64,000 bases of DNA from Vanessa cardui (taxonomy: Eukaryota > Arthropoda > Insecta > Lepidoptera > Nymphalidae): the NCBI RefSeq assembly GCF_905220365.1, contig NC_061152.1, positions 3,709,001 to 3,773,000 on the forward strand, in the 5' to 3' direction. Numbering within the stretch: position 1 is the stretch's first letter; each line of letters starts with the position of its first letter. Shown one piece after another: positions 38,401 through 51,687 of the stretch. The position numbers and the translations under genes were made by a program. The notes under the pieces are model-generated. The model was given only the letters and a program-made list of their open reading frames with translations, did no database searches and was not told where the DNA came from.

Positions 38401-41400
38401 TCACGACCGAACCGCTGAACCGAATTTGATTAAATTTGCTATGAAGTAAACTGGACTCCAAGGACGGACATGGGCTACTTTTTTTGACACATGACAACCA
38501 AAACGCTTTACGAGCGAAGCCGCGAGCGACTACTAGTAATATATAAGCGATAACTCAAAAACAGTTTTCCAAATTTGAAATTGTAAAAGTTCCAGAAGTG
38601 AAAATCGGTTATGCAAATGAATTAGTTAATTTAAATGACACAAGTGAAAAGTGAAGTGATTTGTGGATTATGTTTAGCTGATTTTGGACATCGATCAATA
38701 TGGATCAGGAGACGATGATGATGTCGAAAGTGAAGGAGAAGAATCGGAGGCGTTCCAGTATATTCTCGTTACTGAAACGTCAGAAGAAGTTGTCGAGACA
38801 GTTTTCAGAGCCGACGAAGATGTCGAATAGGAAGTTTTCAATCGATTCGGCGATTGTCAATCGTTTCAACGACATCGTCAACGGCGACACGAAGAGCGCC
38901 TCGGATCTCTCGCATTACGAAGGTTGGTTCGGTTTTATAGTCAGGGGTCTAAACGAACAGGGAACAGACATAATACAATGAGAACTTACATTAAAATGAC
39001 GGATTTTGAGCTAGATAATATTTATATTAATATAGTCTGGACGCTCTATTTTTATCAATCAAAATATTATACTTAATTAAAAGTTAAACTTCAAGAAAAG
39101 AGCGTACTCCTTTTTGAAAGGCCGACAACGCACCTGTAAGCCCCCTGGTGTTGCAAATGTCCATGGGCGGTGGTAGTCACTTTCCATCAGGTGAGCCTCC
39201 TGCTCGTTTGCCACCTATGCCAAAAAAAAAGTTAATAATGAAATTAAATTTATTATAATTAACTATTAAACTAATAACAATACCGTCCATTTGAATTATT
39301 AGACTAAAAAATCAAATTAAATTGTAAAAATGCAAGTATGGAACTAAGAAAAAAAATTGTTATACGATATAGGGATACATAAATTCAGAAATATCTATTA
39401 ATCGGTTGTACTTTGGGTTTCAGCTTGGAAATGTTCCACGCTGGCACTCTCTTGATTTTGGCTTTGCTTCTATTTCCTAATGAAAACTATGACATACAAG
39501 ATACACGTATTATAATAGGCTATTTGACTGTAAAACTTGCTTTTTTATTCTAGTACAGATTTTACGGAAAATATCAAATTAAAAATTTATTAGCTCGCAA
39601 AAACGCTGCTTAGACAACATGGCGCTGCAATGCGGTCGGTGACGTCACTTGCTTGTATTTTATAGTACGATTTGATTTTTATTACTACTGATAGTATACC
39701 GAAATAAAATTCAATGAATAATAGGACACACGACACAGTTTTATATTATGGCTATTTGAAATGTATTCCACAGTAATAGCCTTGAGTATACCTCGGAAGA
39801 TTTCTTCCAGCTGTTATTTCGCACGAGAAGTTGAATAAATATAAGACAGTCTATCGCGAACGAAATAGCAGCTTGGTTAGAACTCGTGGATATTAATCGA
39901 TGAATGCGGGTTCAATCCCAGGCAAGTACCACTGAATATTCATGTGCTTAAGTTGTGTTTTCGGCTGTGAAGGAAAACATCGTGACAAAACCTGCATGTG
40001 TCAAATTTCATGGAAATTCTGCCACATGTGTTCCACCAACCCGCATTGGAACTCTGTGGTGGAATATGTTTCAAACCTTCTCCTCAAAGGGAGAGAAAGC
40101 AGTTGTTGTTGTTTGTTGTATTTTCTCTTACGATGAAAATGAAATTGAACGGTACGTATGTACCCGAATAACTACTTAGTTTCTTGCCGGTTCTTCTCGG
40201 TAGAATCTATATTTCGAACCGGTGGTGCGATTCAAAAGTACTACTAGAATAGAGTATTAATAATATATTAATATTTTTGAACACAGTACTTTCAAGATTC
40301 AGCATTTGATCCATTCATCCATCAGTGTCAAAAATATGATTTTTCTTCACACATATAAAAACATCAGGCGTTCATTGTGTATTATACACACACGCATACA
40401 TTGTTATCACTCATGAATATTTATATAAATGCAAATTTTATTTATTTTTTACGAGTCAAAGTGCACATCGGTCGTTCACTTAAAACGATTTACAATAATT
40501 GAACAGAAAAGGTTCTAGGTCATATTTTGGCGTTAACTGTAAATATTATTAATATCATATAATTTGACAGCCTTTACCGCTGAGAACGATATGAATTATA
40601 AACACAAATTAAGCACATGAGCATGAGCTGCTTGGTTGTGAACCCGTAATCATCGGTTAAGATGCACGCTTTCTAACCGCTGGGTCGTCTCAACTCTATA
40701 GAGAAAATACCTTTTGTAATTTTTCAACAGCCCGTACTACGCTCGAGAGGAATACAATTTTTATATACATGTTAACAGCGCTACCTATCTACTTGGTGGT
40801 AGGGCTTTGTGCAAGCCCGTCTGGGTAGGTACCACCCACTCATCAGTTATTCTACCGCCAAATAACAGTACTCAGTACCGTTGTGTTCCGGTTTGAAGGG
40901 TGAGTGAGCCAGTGTAACTACAGGCACAAGGGACATTACATCTTAGTTCCCAAGGTTGGTGGAACATTGACGATGTAAGGTAATATATCTTACAGTGTCA
41001 TTGTCTATGGGTGATGGTGACCACTTTCCATCAGGTGGCCCATATGCTCGTCCGCCAACCTATAACATAAAAAAAAAAAAATAAAAAAAGATAAAAAAAA
41101 ATCGGTTTCAATAATTAACATCTAGGGACCCGAATATATACAAAAAGTACCACTGCATGCAAGACCACCTGAGGGTCCTCAGGCACCACCGAAACCACCG
41201 GATTTGACAGCCACAGTACTTGACTACCAATACACAGACTACCATTGGTTCCAAAGGACTCTGACCCATCGGATCAGAATTCATTTACACGGTAGCCACG
41301 GGCTAGCGTAGAGAATACAGTAGAGAGCTAGCGCGGGTAAGGAGGTTCGCCTCAAGATCCGTACCCAAGCCTGGCCTAGGCCAAGCTGGAAGACCCATAT

Positions 41401-44400
41401 ATATATATATAGTATATATGGGTCTTCCAGCTTGGCCTAGGCCATTATATATAGTATATATATATAATGGCCTAGGCCAAGCTGCCATAGTATATATATA
41501 TATAACAAAAAACTATTGAATTACGTAAAACTGTCTATCAGTTAAATAGACTATTTGACTGGTTTTTAAAATCCATTTTATATTATTTAGTAGAGGTTAA
41601 AGAACCCAGTAAAAGTTGATTTTTTTATTTCTAGTACATATTTGCTGAAAAATATCATATTAAAAATTTCATATTTAAATAACGCGCGAAAACGCTACTT
41701 GGACAATATGGCGCTGCAATGGGGTCGGTGACTTCACTTTGCTGTATTTTAATCTGTGGTACATATAGTAGAAAAGCAAGGTTTACAAGAAAGTGACTTC
41801 ATCATAAGCCCGGCTAATCAGGAGCGTTTTGTGTCACATGACAAACGATTGAAAAAATGCATTTTTATTTATTGATTTTTGAATAAATTAAGTATTATTT
41901 TCAAGTTTCGTTAGTAAATAACCATTTTTAAACTCATAATATACACTGTTTACAATAATTCACAATTTATTTTTCGCTTTGTCAAATAGCCTATTACAAA
42001 CATATATAGAAATAATATACATTAAAACATATTCACCTGAACAAATAACTCCACGGTTAACATAGCGAATATATTATACGTATGTATCAGTGTTTCAATC
42101 TTTCGTCTTTATGTTTTTCAAATATTTATATATGTCGTTTGCAAGCGATCTTATCTTTGTATGACGCAACCCAGCTTAGTATGTTTACGAGTAATTGTTT
42201 ATGCGTCATCTCAATTGAGTATCTACTATATTTTGGAAGGAAGTTATTTTATGCGGCTTGGGGGGCAATAAATGAATATTTATTACGTAAAACTATTTTT
42301 GCTAGTTTTTCACCCACTCCCTTATAAGAAATATGAGAATAAGCTGACCCCTTCCACTGTTTAATATTTATTACATAAGAATCTAAAGGAAGAAATGAAT
42401 ATAGGTTTGGTTTATTTAAATGTATATTTTAAAACTTAAAACGTTTTTTTAACAAAAGAGGTCGCTCTCTAAAATTGACACAGAATTAATTAATATCCAT
42501 GTAAAATTGTTTTCTTACCTAAATTAATAAATTTATAACGATAATTATTATATGTTATTGGCAAATATCCAGTGTTTAATCGTTTTTTTATAAATAAGAA
42601 GATTAATATAAATTCTAATTGATATCAAAATATGTAAATAAAATTGCATGGTTGCATTTTTTGAAAAAATTTAAAGAACGTGATAACTCAAAAATGGTTC
42701 ACTTTTGGATTATGCATATGGGGGTTAAAATGATTGCAAATAGTCACCCCTATCACCTCCTAACGGGTATACGTCGAATTACCAACAACCCTGTATATTA
42801 CAAAAAGTTGATTAATTTATGTCTATTTATAATACAACAATATTACACTTAACTCTTGTATACACTTTAATTTCCCTTTCAAAGTTCCGATAATAGCTCC
42901 GTAGGCGGATTGTCATAGCTTGTTCAAGATTTCGAGCAGCATTATCAACTTGAGGTTAAAGTTGTTTGCTAAGTACTGCGTGGTTGGATTAAAGTGTTAG
43001 CTGTTCAAGGTCTTGGCCTCATGTTGACAACGCAAGGTGAAGGGCTTATAACAACATAACAACAAAACAGCCTGTAAATTTCCCACTGTTAAGCCTATTT
43101 ACTGTTTGATAAGAAGGTCAGCAGTATTTATTTATTCAATGCATTTGACGATTTCCGTGGTCGAGTTGTGTGTACACCGGTTTTTATGGGTATGTCACTC
43201 CCGGCCGAGTCGATGTAGATTACCATTAGTTGTCTATGTTGTCTTGGGTCTGGGTGTTTGTGGTATCGTTACGTCTGATTTTTCATAACACAAGTGCTTT
43301 AGCTACTTACATTGGGATCAGTGTAACGTATGTGATGTTGTCTCATATTTATTTATTTAATGCTACACTGTATACATATCATTACAGGACTGTGTCCCAA
43401 TTCAATATTTAAAAAAATCATTCAAAAACAAATTTAAAATATCTATCCATGTTATTATATAATACTAAATTGTATGTGATATATTCCAAGCAGCAATTAT
43501 TGTTAGTTCACTCATACTGCAACAAAACAAATCCACTCTGTCTGCTATCGCATTGAGAGTACGTAACGTGCGCGTCAGTGGTGCTTCCTTGAGCAACTTG
43601 GTTCGCCCGGTTTCTGGTCGAACATGGGAACGCTGCTCCAATGGGGTTTGGTGAACTGCATGTAATAAATATATGTATATCCCGCTGAGTTTCTTTCGCC
43701 GGTTCTTCTCCGGTCCGAGGTGTTAAATTCCGAACTGGAAGACTTTAGACTATCAAGTGTATACGCTTCTATTTTGAAAGATTTTTTACTTGACATGTGG
43801 CAGAATGTCGTTGAAATTAGACACATGCAGGTTTCCTCGCGTAAATACAAAGTAATTAATGTAAATTCAGTGGTGCTTGCCTGAGTTTGAACTCGCATTG
43901 GTTAAGATGTGAAGGTCGTTAGTAACTTAGCTTCACACCAGTATAATAACGGTATAGTACGACACAACTTAGATGTAGCATCGGCAAATTCAATAGAACC
44001 GATTACTGCTGATTCACACAGCCAATAGAAATAGCTACATCGCTCCATTCGACGCTATGCGTCGCTATGGATTCTCGCGTCAGTTCAACCCTAGACAGCG
44101 AGTGCGTGTAAATCGACGCGTCGAATTGACGAATATATTAGGTCACATGATATTACAAGTTATTACGTCTGTGTTAAGATCATGTCACATGAGAAATAAA
44201 TATTGATAGTTTGGGATAGCGAACTAAATTCGACTCTACGAATGTTGCCGATGCTATATCTAAGCCGTACTATGCAACTTTAAGATTGACAAATAAAGAT
44301 ACAAACCAATATTCTTGTTTAAGTTTAATCAATCAATAGATAGATTTATTCTCTTGATTCAATCTGTTTATCAATGGAAGGTTTAATCTTCTTTTTAATC

Positions 44401-47400
44401 CGTTGCTTATTTTAAAAGTTCCAAGCGTTCAGCGGGAAGCGACATCTTTTTCCTGTATAGAGAACAGAAAACCGAAACCTCTTTCAAATCCATTGCGTAG
44501 TTTTAAAGATCTCAGCGTACGGACGGGAAGTGACTTTGTTTTAAACTGTACAGAGATATATATGTTTTGATGACATTTTTAAAGTACTGTAGTGTACAAG
44601 AGAAACTAAAGAATAGGCTATTTGACTGGTTTTTAAAATCCATTTTATATTATTAAGTAGAAGTTAAGAAACCCAGTAAAAGTTGATTTTTTTATTTCTA
44701 GTACATATTTGCCGAAAAATATGATATTAAAAATTCCATATTTAAATAACGCGCGAAAACGCTACTTGGACAATATGGCGCTGCAATGGGATCGGTGACG
44801 TCACTTTGCTGTATTTTAATCTGTAAACATATAGTAGAAAAGCAAGGTTTACAAGAAAGTGACTTCATCATGAGCCCGGCCAATCAGGAGCGTTTTGTGC
44901 CACGTGACAAACGTTTGAAGAAATTCATTTTTGTCTATTGATCTTTGAATAAATTAAGTATTATTTTCAACTTTCGTTAGTAAATAACCATTTTTAAACT
45001 CATAATATACACTGATTACAATAATTCACAATTGATTTTTCGCATTGTCAAATAGCCTATTGGGTTATTTGTTAAACTTGGCGATCACCAGTGTAGTAAT
45101 CTGTACATCAATACTAATATTATGAATACAAAAGTAATTCTATTTGTTACGATTTCACGGCAAAACTTCTGGACAGAATTTGATGAAATTTGGTGTGAAG
45201 CAATCTCGTACCCCAAGAAAGGACCAAAGATTAAAAACAAACAGCAACAACAAAACAGCCTGTAAATTCCCACTGCTGGGCTAAAGGCCTCCTCTGCCTT
45301 TGAGGAGAAGGTTTGGAACATATTCCACCACGCTGTTCCAATGCGAGTTGGTGGAATACACGTGTGGCAGAATTGCTATGAAATTTGTCACATGCAGGTT
45401 TCCTCACGATGTTTTCCTTCATCGCTGAGCACGAGATGAATTATAAAGACAAATTAAGCACATGAAGCAGCGGTGCTTGCCTGGGTTTGAACCCGCAATC
45501 ATCGGTTAAGATGCACGCGTTCTAACCACTGGGCCATCTCGACTCGAAAGATCTTCTGACTCCAAAGATTAAACCACGAGTAAAATCGCGGGCGGTAGCT
45601 ATTGTAAATAAGTTTTCGTAGATCCATCAGCTAATGCGATTCCATGCTATATTGCTTCCACTAATATATCGTCTGAGTGTGTGTGTTCGCTATATATAAT
45701 GACTAGATCTAGACTAGACCAGCTAGATTCCCGTAGTTAATACCCAGCACCTTCCAACAGAATTAGCAGGTGCAGCCTCGGATACGGACAGCGAGGGTTC
45801 GAGGCCAGGGATGCAAGACAGTCAGAATACGGACGACCAGGGGCTCAAGAAGGAAGACATCATCGCCAGGATAGAGAGCTTCTACGTTGAGGATCCAGAT
45901 ATCGAAATTGGAGTGGTGTGTAATATTATCGATAATTAATTAATCCAAACAATTTGGGTACGACCCTCTAAATATTAAACCTCTATTAAGCAATACTTTG
46001 TCCATTCCACGATTCGAAATTCTATTAAATGAAATAAACGTACCTCATTGGTCGACGCGTGACTAGACAATTCCAAGGTCACGCTTATTAACCAATAAGC
46101 TCACAGGAAAAGTTTCTATGGAAGCTGGTGTCATGTACCGTAGCAGTACCGTTGCGAAAGCCGTACGGCTTTCGCAACTATCGTCGGTGTTTACAGATTT
46201 TTTAGCGCATAGGCCACTCGATGGTAAGTGGTCACCATTACCCATAGACAATGGCGCTGTAAGAAACATTAACTGTTCCTTACATCGCCAATGACTCAAC
46301 AATTGAGTTTCCAACAACCTTGGGAACTCAAATCAAATCAAAATAAACTTTATTCAAGTAGGCCTTTACAAGCACTTTTGAAGCGTCATTTTACTATTAA
46401 GTGAAGCTACCGCGAAGAACCGGCAAGGAACTCAGTAGTTACTCTTTTTTAACATTTAAAAAATGCAAAGTCATGTAATTTAAATACAATTGTTTAAATA
46501 AATGTATCCTGCTTGGAAGTCAACAGGTATGTTATGTCCCTTGTGCCTGTAGTTAGATGTATGTTTGTATTTCCAGGCGGGAGAGCTGGTGGAAGAAGTA
46601 GCCGAGGAAAACAAGTCGTTGCTATGGTTTCTCTTGAAGCAAGTGAGACCCGGGATGGATCTGTCGAAAGTGGTGCTCCCGACGTTCATCCTGGAGCCAA
46701 GATCCTTCCTCGATAAGCTGTCTGATAATTATTATCACGCGGACTTATTGGCGCAGTAAGTTGAAATAAATATTGGGCAACATCACATACATTAAGATCC
46801 CAATATAAGTAGCTGAAGCACTTGTGTTGTGGAAGATCTGAAGTAACGATGGTTCAAACACCCAGACCCGAGATGATATGGAAAACTAGTGAACTTTGTC
46901 CATATTGATTCGGCCGGAAATTGGACAAGGGACGAGTGGTGTACCCATCCAAACCGGTGTACACACTACTCGACCACAGAGGTCGTCGTGTTCCAGTTCA
47001 TCCCCTGGCCTTTTAAATCTCTTGAGACTATCAGGGTTTCATTCAATTTGGTTCTGGTTTGGTTCTATGTGTACACGGTATATATACTAAAATAAAATGG
47101 TTTTCCAAATTTAGTCTGTTTGTTTGTTCCGGCAGTTCTCTGCAATGACTAGACCAATTTTGACGCGGCTGTCAAGAAAGCTAATGTTATAAGGAGTAAC
47201 TTAGGCGATAACAATAACTCTTTTTCGTAAATTCTAACTCTCATAAAGTAGCTGGCATAACTAGTCGTGTCACAGGATTAAATTTATTAATACCTAAAGC
47301 TACCATTGTGTTGAAATGTAGATTAATATCGAGAAGCACCGAAGACGTAGATGTGGCACGACCATTATATTTTTATTCCTCATCTTGCAGAGCGCAATCC

Positions 47401-50400
47401 TTAGAAGATCCGTACCAAAGATTTAAGGGGGTACTTAGATGGTACCTCTCCGGGCTCTATCGGAAGCCGAAGGGTTTGAAGAAGCCCTACAACCCAGTGC
47501 TGGGCGAGACATTCAGGTGTTGCTGGCGACACAGGAACAACGAAACGTACACTTATTATGTCGCTGAACAGGTAAATGCACTTTAAGGGTTCCGTGCCCT
47601 AAGGGTGCAATGGAACCGTCAGACCATCTGACCGCCTGTCAATTTATCACCATACTGTACCTCAAGAACGGTTAAAGTTAGACTGTGGACAATTTTCACA
47701 GATGATGTGTTTCTGTTGCCGGTAAAAAATAGAATGGAATTAATATTTAAGGACTCTTCCACACAACAGACATGATTTTTTGCAGTTTTAATAGATAATG
47801 GTACAGAACCCATCGTATACGAATCCGTCTCATATTAAATTTTGTCGTGATTCGAAAATCGATGATTCTTTGTCCAGTGGCAAGCACTGAATCAAGATGC
47901 TTAATATGTGTTTATGTCTTTCGTGATGAATTATATAGATTAAGATTAAGCACATGAATATTCAGTGGTGCTCGCCTGGGTTTAATCTCTCTGCAATCAT
48001 CGGTTAAGATGAACGCGTTCTAGCCACTGGACCATCTCGCCTGAGTAATTGATCTGCTGATAAATATTTGATCATTTATGTATTAAATACATAAAGACAT
48101 ATAGTGTTGACTATTCCATAAAAAGGAACAGTTCTTCAATGATGAAAATATATCAGGAAAAGAAAATATTTTTTTAGAAGAAGCATCGAATTCTAGTTTA
48201 ATTTGTTAATAAAAAAAAAGTAAAGTAACAGCCCGTAAATTACCCACTGCTCAGCTAAGGCCTCCTCTTCCATTAAGGAGAAGGCTTGGAACATATTTCA
48301 TCACGCTGTTCCAATACGGGTTGGTGAAATACACATGTGGCAGAATTTCGATGAAATTAGACACATGCAGATTTCCTCGCGATGTTTTCCTTCACTGAGC
48401 ACGAGATGAATTATAAACACAAATTAAGCACATATATATAGTGGTGCTTGCCTAGGTTTGGACCGGAAATCATCGATTAAAATGCACGCATTCTAACCAC
48501 TGGGCCATCTCATCAGTGTACAATAATATATGTTTTCAATTTTCTAGGTGTCCCACCACCCACCGGTATCAGCTTTTTATATATCCAATAGAAAGGAAGG
48601 TTTCGTCATAGAAGGCAGCCTCCTGGCGAGATCTAAGTTTTATGGTGAGTAAATTTATGATAATACTAGTGTTCGACGGCGGCTTTGCTTGCGTTTTAGG
48701 GTATTGGTTGTCAATTTTTAAGCAAAAAAGTAGCATTTCTTCTTGAAGTATCACCGATCTTTAATTTCAGTTTAATCAGTCGTAAATCTTAGAAGATTTC
48801 TACAAACTTTCAATCCCAATTTTATCCCCTCAGGGATGGAATGTATCGAAATCCTTTCTTATTGGATGCCTACGTCATAATATCTGACTGCATGCCAAAT
48901 TTGAGCCCGATTCGTCCAGTGGTTTGGGTTGTGTGTTAATAGATAACTGTGTTAGTCAGTCAGTATTTAGATGTTTCAAACTTGCCTCTTTAATATAATG
49001 GCTTATTTGGCTGAAGATATAGAGGTCTTGGGTTAAATTCGTGGAAATGACTAGGAGTTGGTGCTGTTTGGTGGTTTTTTGTGATATAAAATAGAAAGGG
49101 AAATTTTGCCACCTTTGGTAATTGGCTACCATCCACAGACATTACATCGCCAATATGCTACCAAATTTGGGAGCTAAGATGTTACGTCCCTTGTGCCTGT
49201 AGTTACACTGTAGTAACCTTCAAACCGCAAAACATACTAATTACTGTTTGCTGATAGAATATATGATACCAGCCCAGAGGGGTTTGTACGAAGCCTTACC
49301 ACCACATGAGTTTGGTGATTACGACCGTAAATATGTCAAAAAAGGTTTTTGTTTCTTTAATTGATTTCAAAAGCTCCTATGTATGCTTAGATCTTTGAAA
49401 ATATTCAATGAATTTGGATGCGATTTTTTTTAATAGATAGATTGATTCAATATTATTATTATTATATATATAACACATGCAGAATATAGTAGAGAAACAC
49501 AGGTAATTTAAGTTTCTAAAATGAAGCCGTTAGACGTAGCGGTTTGTATTGTCTAATGACGGAAAAACTGTGAACATTGTAAGATATTCTGTAGTATATT
49601 TAGTATCAGCATTGCATGTTCGAAGCCGGGCAGATAACTAATACAAAATAAAATTATAATGAAAAGTACCGTTGACAAAAAAATATATTTAACGTTTTTA
49701 TTTTCAGGTAATTCAACGTCGGCCATTTTGGAGGGATGCGCGCGGATACATCTCCTAAACTGGGGGGAGACGTACATAACGACAGCTCCGTACGCGCACT
49801 GCAAGGGTATCGTGATCGGGACCCTGAGCATGGAACTCGGAGGCAAGGTCGGTGAAGGTCCAAGTTTTAATTATGATCTAACGACTCAGAAACCTGAGAA
49901 CCTGTTACCACTGATTTCCTGGACGAACATAGTTGATAATATTGTACTCGTGAAGAGTGGTTTCCAAGTCAAAGATCTTCAGTAATTGAATTAATTAGAA
50001 AAGCAATGTACACGCATGTAGTTATTCTTTGGACTTATTAAAGATATAGATTTTAATTGCAAGCATAAAAATAATTACAGAAAAATATATTAAACAGTTT
50101 TTGAGTTATGAAAGGGTCAAAAGTGGCTCCAAATGGTTCGTGTAAAATTACACACGGTGCTACTCGCCAGTTCTGGTACCTGAACTTGGCTGACACGCTA
50201 CCGCATGTCTAGATGACTCGTTTGCAAAATTGATTTTGGGTCGTCATATTCACGAAATAATATAACAAATCTATAGCTGGATTCGTATATTGATTTGTAA
50301 TTATATATGATGTGGTCACACACGATAGAGATTGATCGGTATGGTATGGTCGAGATTAAATGCTCAAATTAATTTGGAAGGCATAATAGTACTACACGAA

Positions 50401-51650
50401 TTGGAGACCCATAACCTAAGACAACACAACAATAATAATTACAATACAATAACAACAATCACAATATAATTTACATCTTAATCTTATTACGTTCAATATA
50501 TTTACATAGAAATTTACAAAATGGACTAAACACAAACAATAACAAACATTCAATGTTAATAGGGCGAGGGACTTTAGGAGGGAACGTCATATATAGGATG
50601 AATGAGTTTGGGATAGGAGAACAGTATATGGGATAAGGAACCTTCGTTTAGACCACATTCACAACAAAGAGTGACCTATAACCTTAATTTTTCGCTGTAT
50701 GGGATGTATGGGAGTACATGCATAACGTTACAATATATTATAAGACACTTCTGTCATATCCGTTTTGACAGCTGTCATTTCTTGTTTCTCTAACATGGTT
50801 CTCGCTTGCCATCCAGAATCTTAACTCTAAATTAAGTGATTTCAATCAAAGTATTTAATTAGGACATGTATAGTCCTAGTCCTAAATATATAATAAGTCA
50901 CAATTGGAATTTTTAAATTATTTAATACAATACACTGACAATGTAGTGTAGACAAAGAAACGCTGATAACTTTAGAAGTTTGTAGTGTGATGTCGTAAAT
51001 TAACAAATTCTGTAGTATTAGCAGGGCCGTATTTAGGGGAGGGCAACCGGGGCAACTGCCCTGGGGCCTCCACATTAGTGGGGGCCACAGTTTTTAGCAA
51101 GTTAACAAATACCGAGATATAGTCGAATTATAATAATGTTATTATTTAATATTTTAAAAGTTACCGATACAAGTAAATAAATCATTGCTTACTGATTGAA
51201 ATAAATAAAAGTAATCAATTCATGATAATATAATTATTAGGTGGTTCACGCTTCTGTTTGTCTAGGGCCCCCACTGCTTTGTGGCCCGGGGTCCTCCAGA
51301 CCTTTAAATCCGACTCTGAGTATTAGCAATCGGAAGCGGGTTGTGAAGAAAAAGTACAAGTCAAGTATATTTAGTATCAGTATTGCACCCGTGCGAAGCC
51401 GGGCTGACCGCTAGTTTTATACAAATTATACTCATATCATTTTTGAAGTCGATTTGAATAATTTTAAAATGTATTTTATGTATGCGAAACTATTTAAAAT
51501 TGAAAACAAAGGTGTTCACATACAATATAAAGTTCTATACAAGAAAGTATACAAAATACGTCACGAGTCGTACAATAGAGTATAATACGTCTTGTGTAAC
51601 GCGATGCTCTATTTCGCGTAACCTCCCATCGCCTCCGTGGCGCAATTGGC

Positions 51651-51687
<37 letters not shown>

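Noticed and set aside
41303..41488. 61-codon minus-strand frame
   Set aside because: It reads through the overlapping palindromes and AT repeats; the repeated peptide comes from the DNA repeat.
42082..42327. 81-codon + strand frame
   Set aside because: No recognisable similarity and AT-driven codon use; lies next to MITE and hAT-derived DNA.
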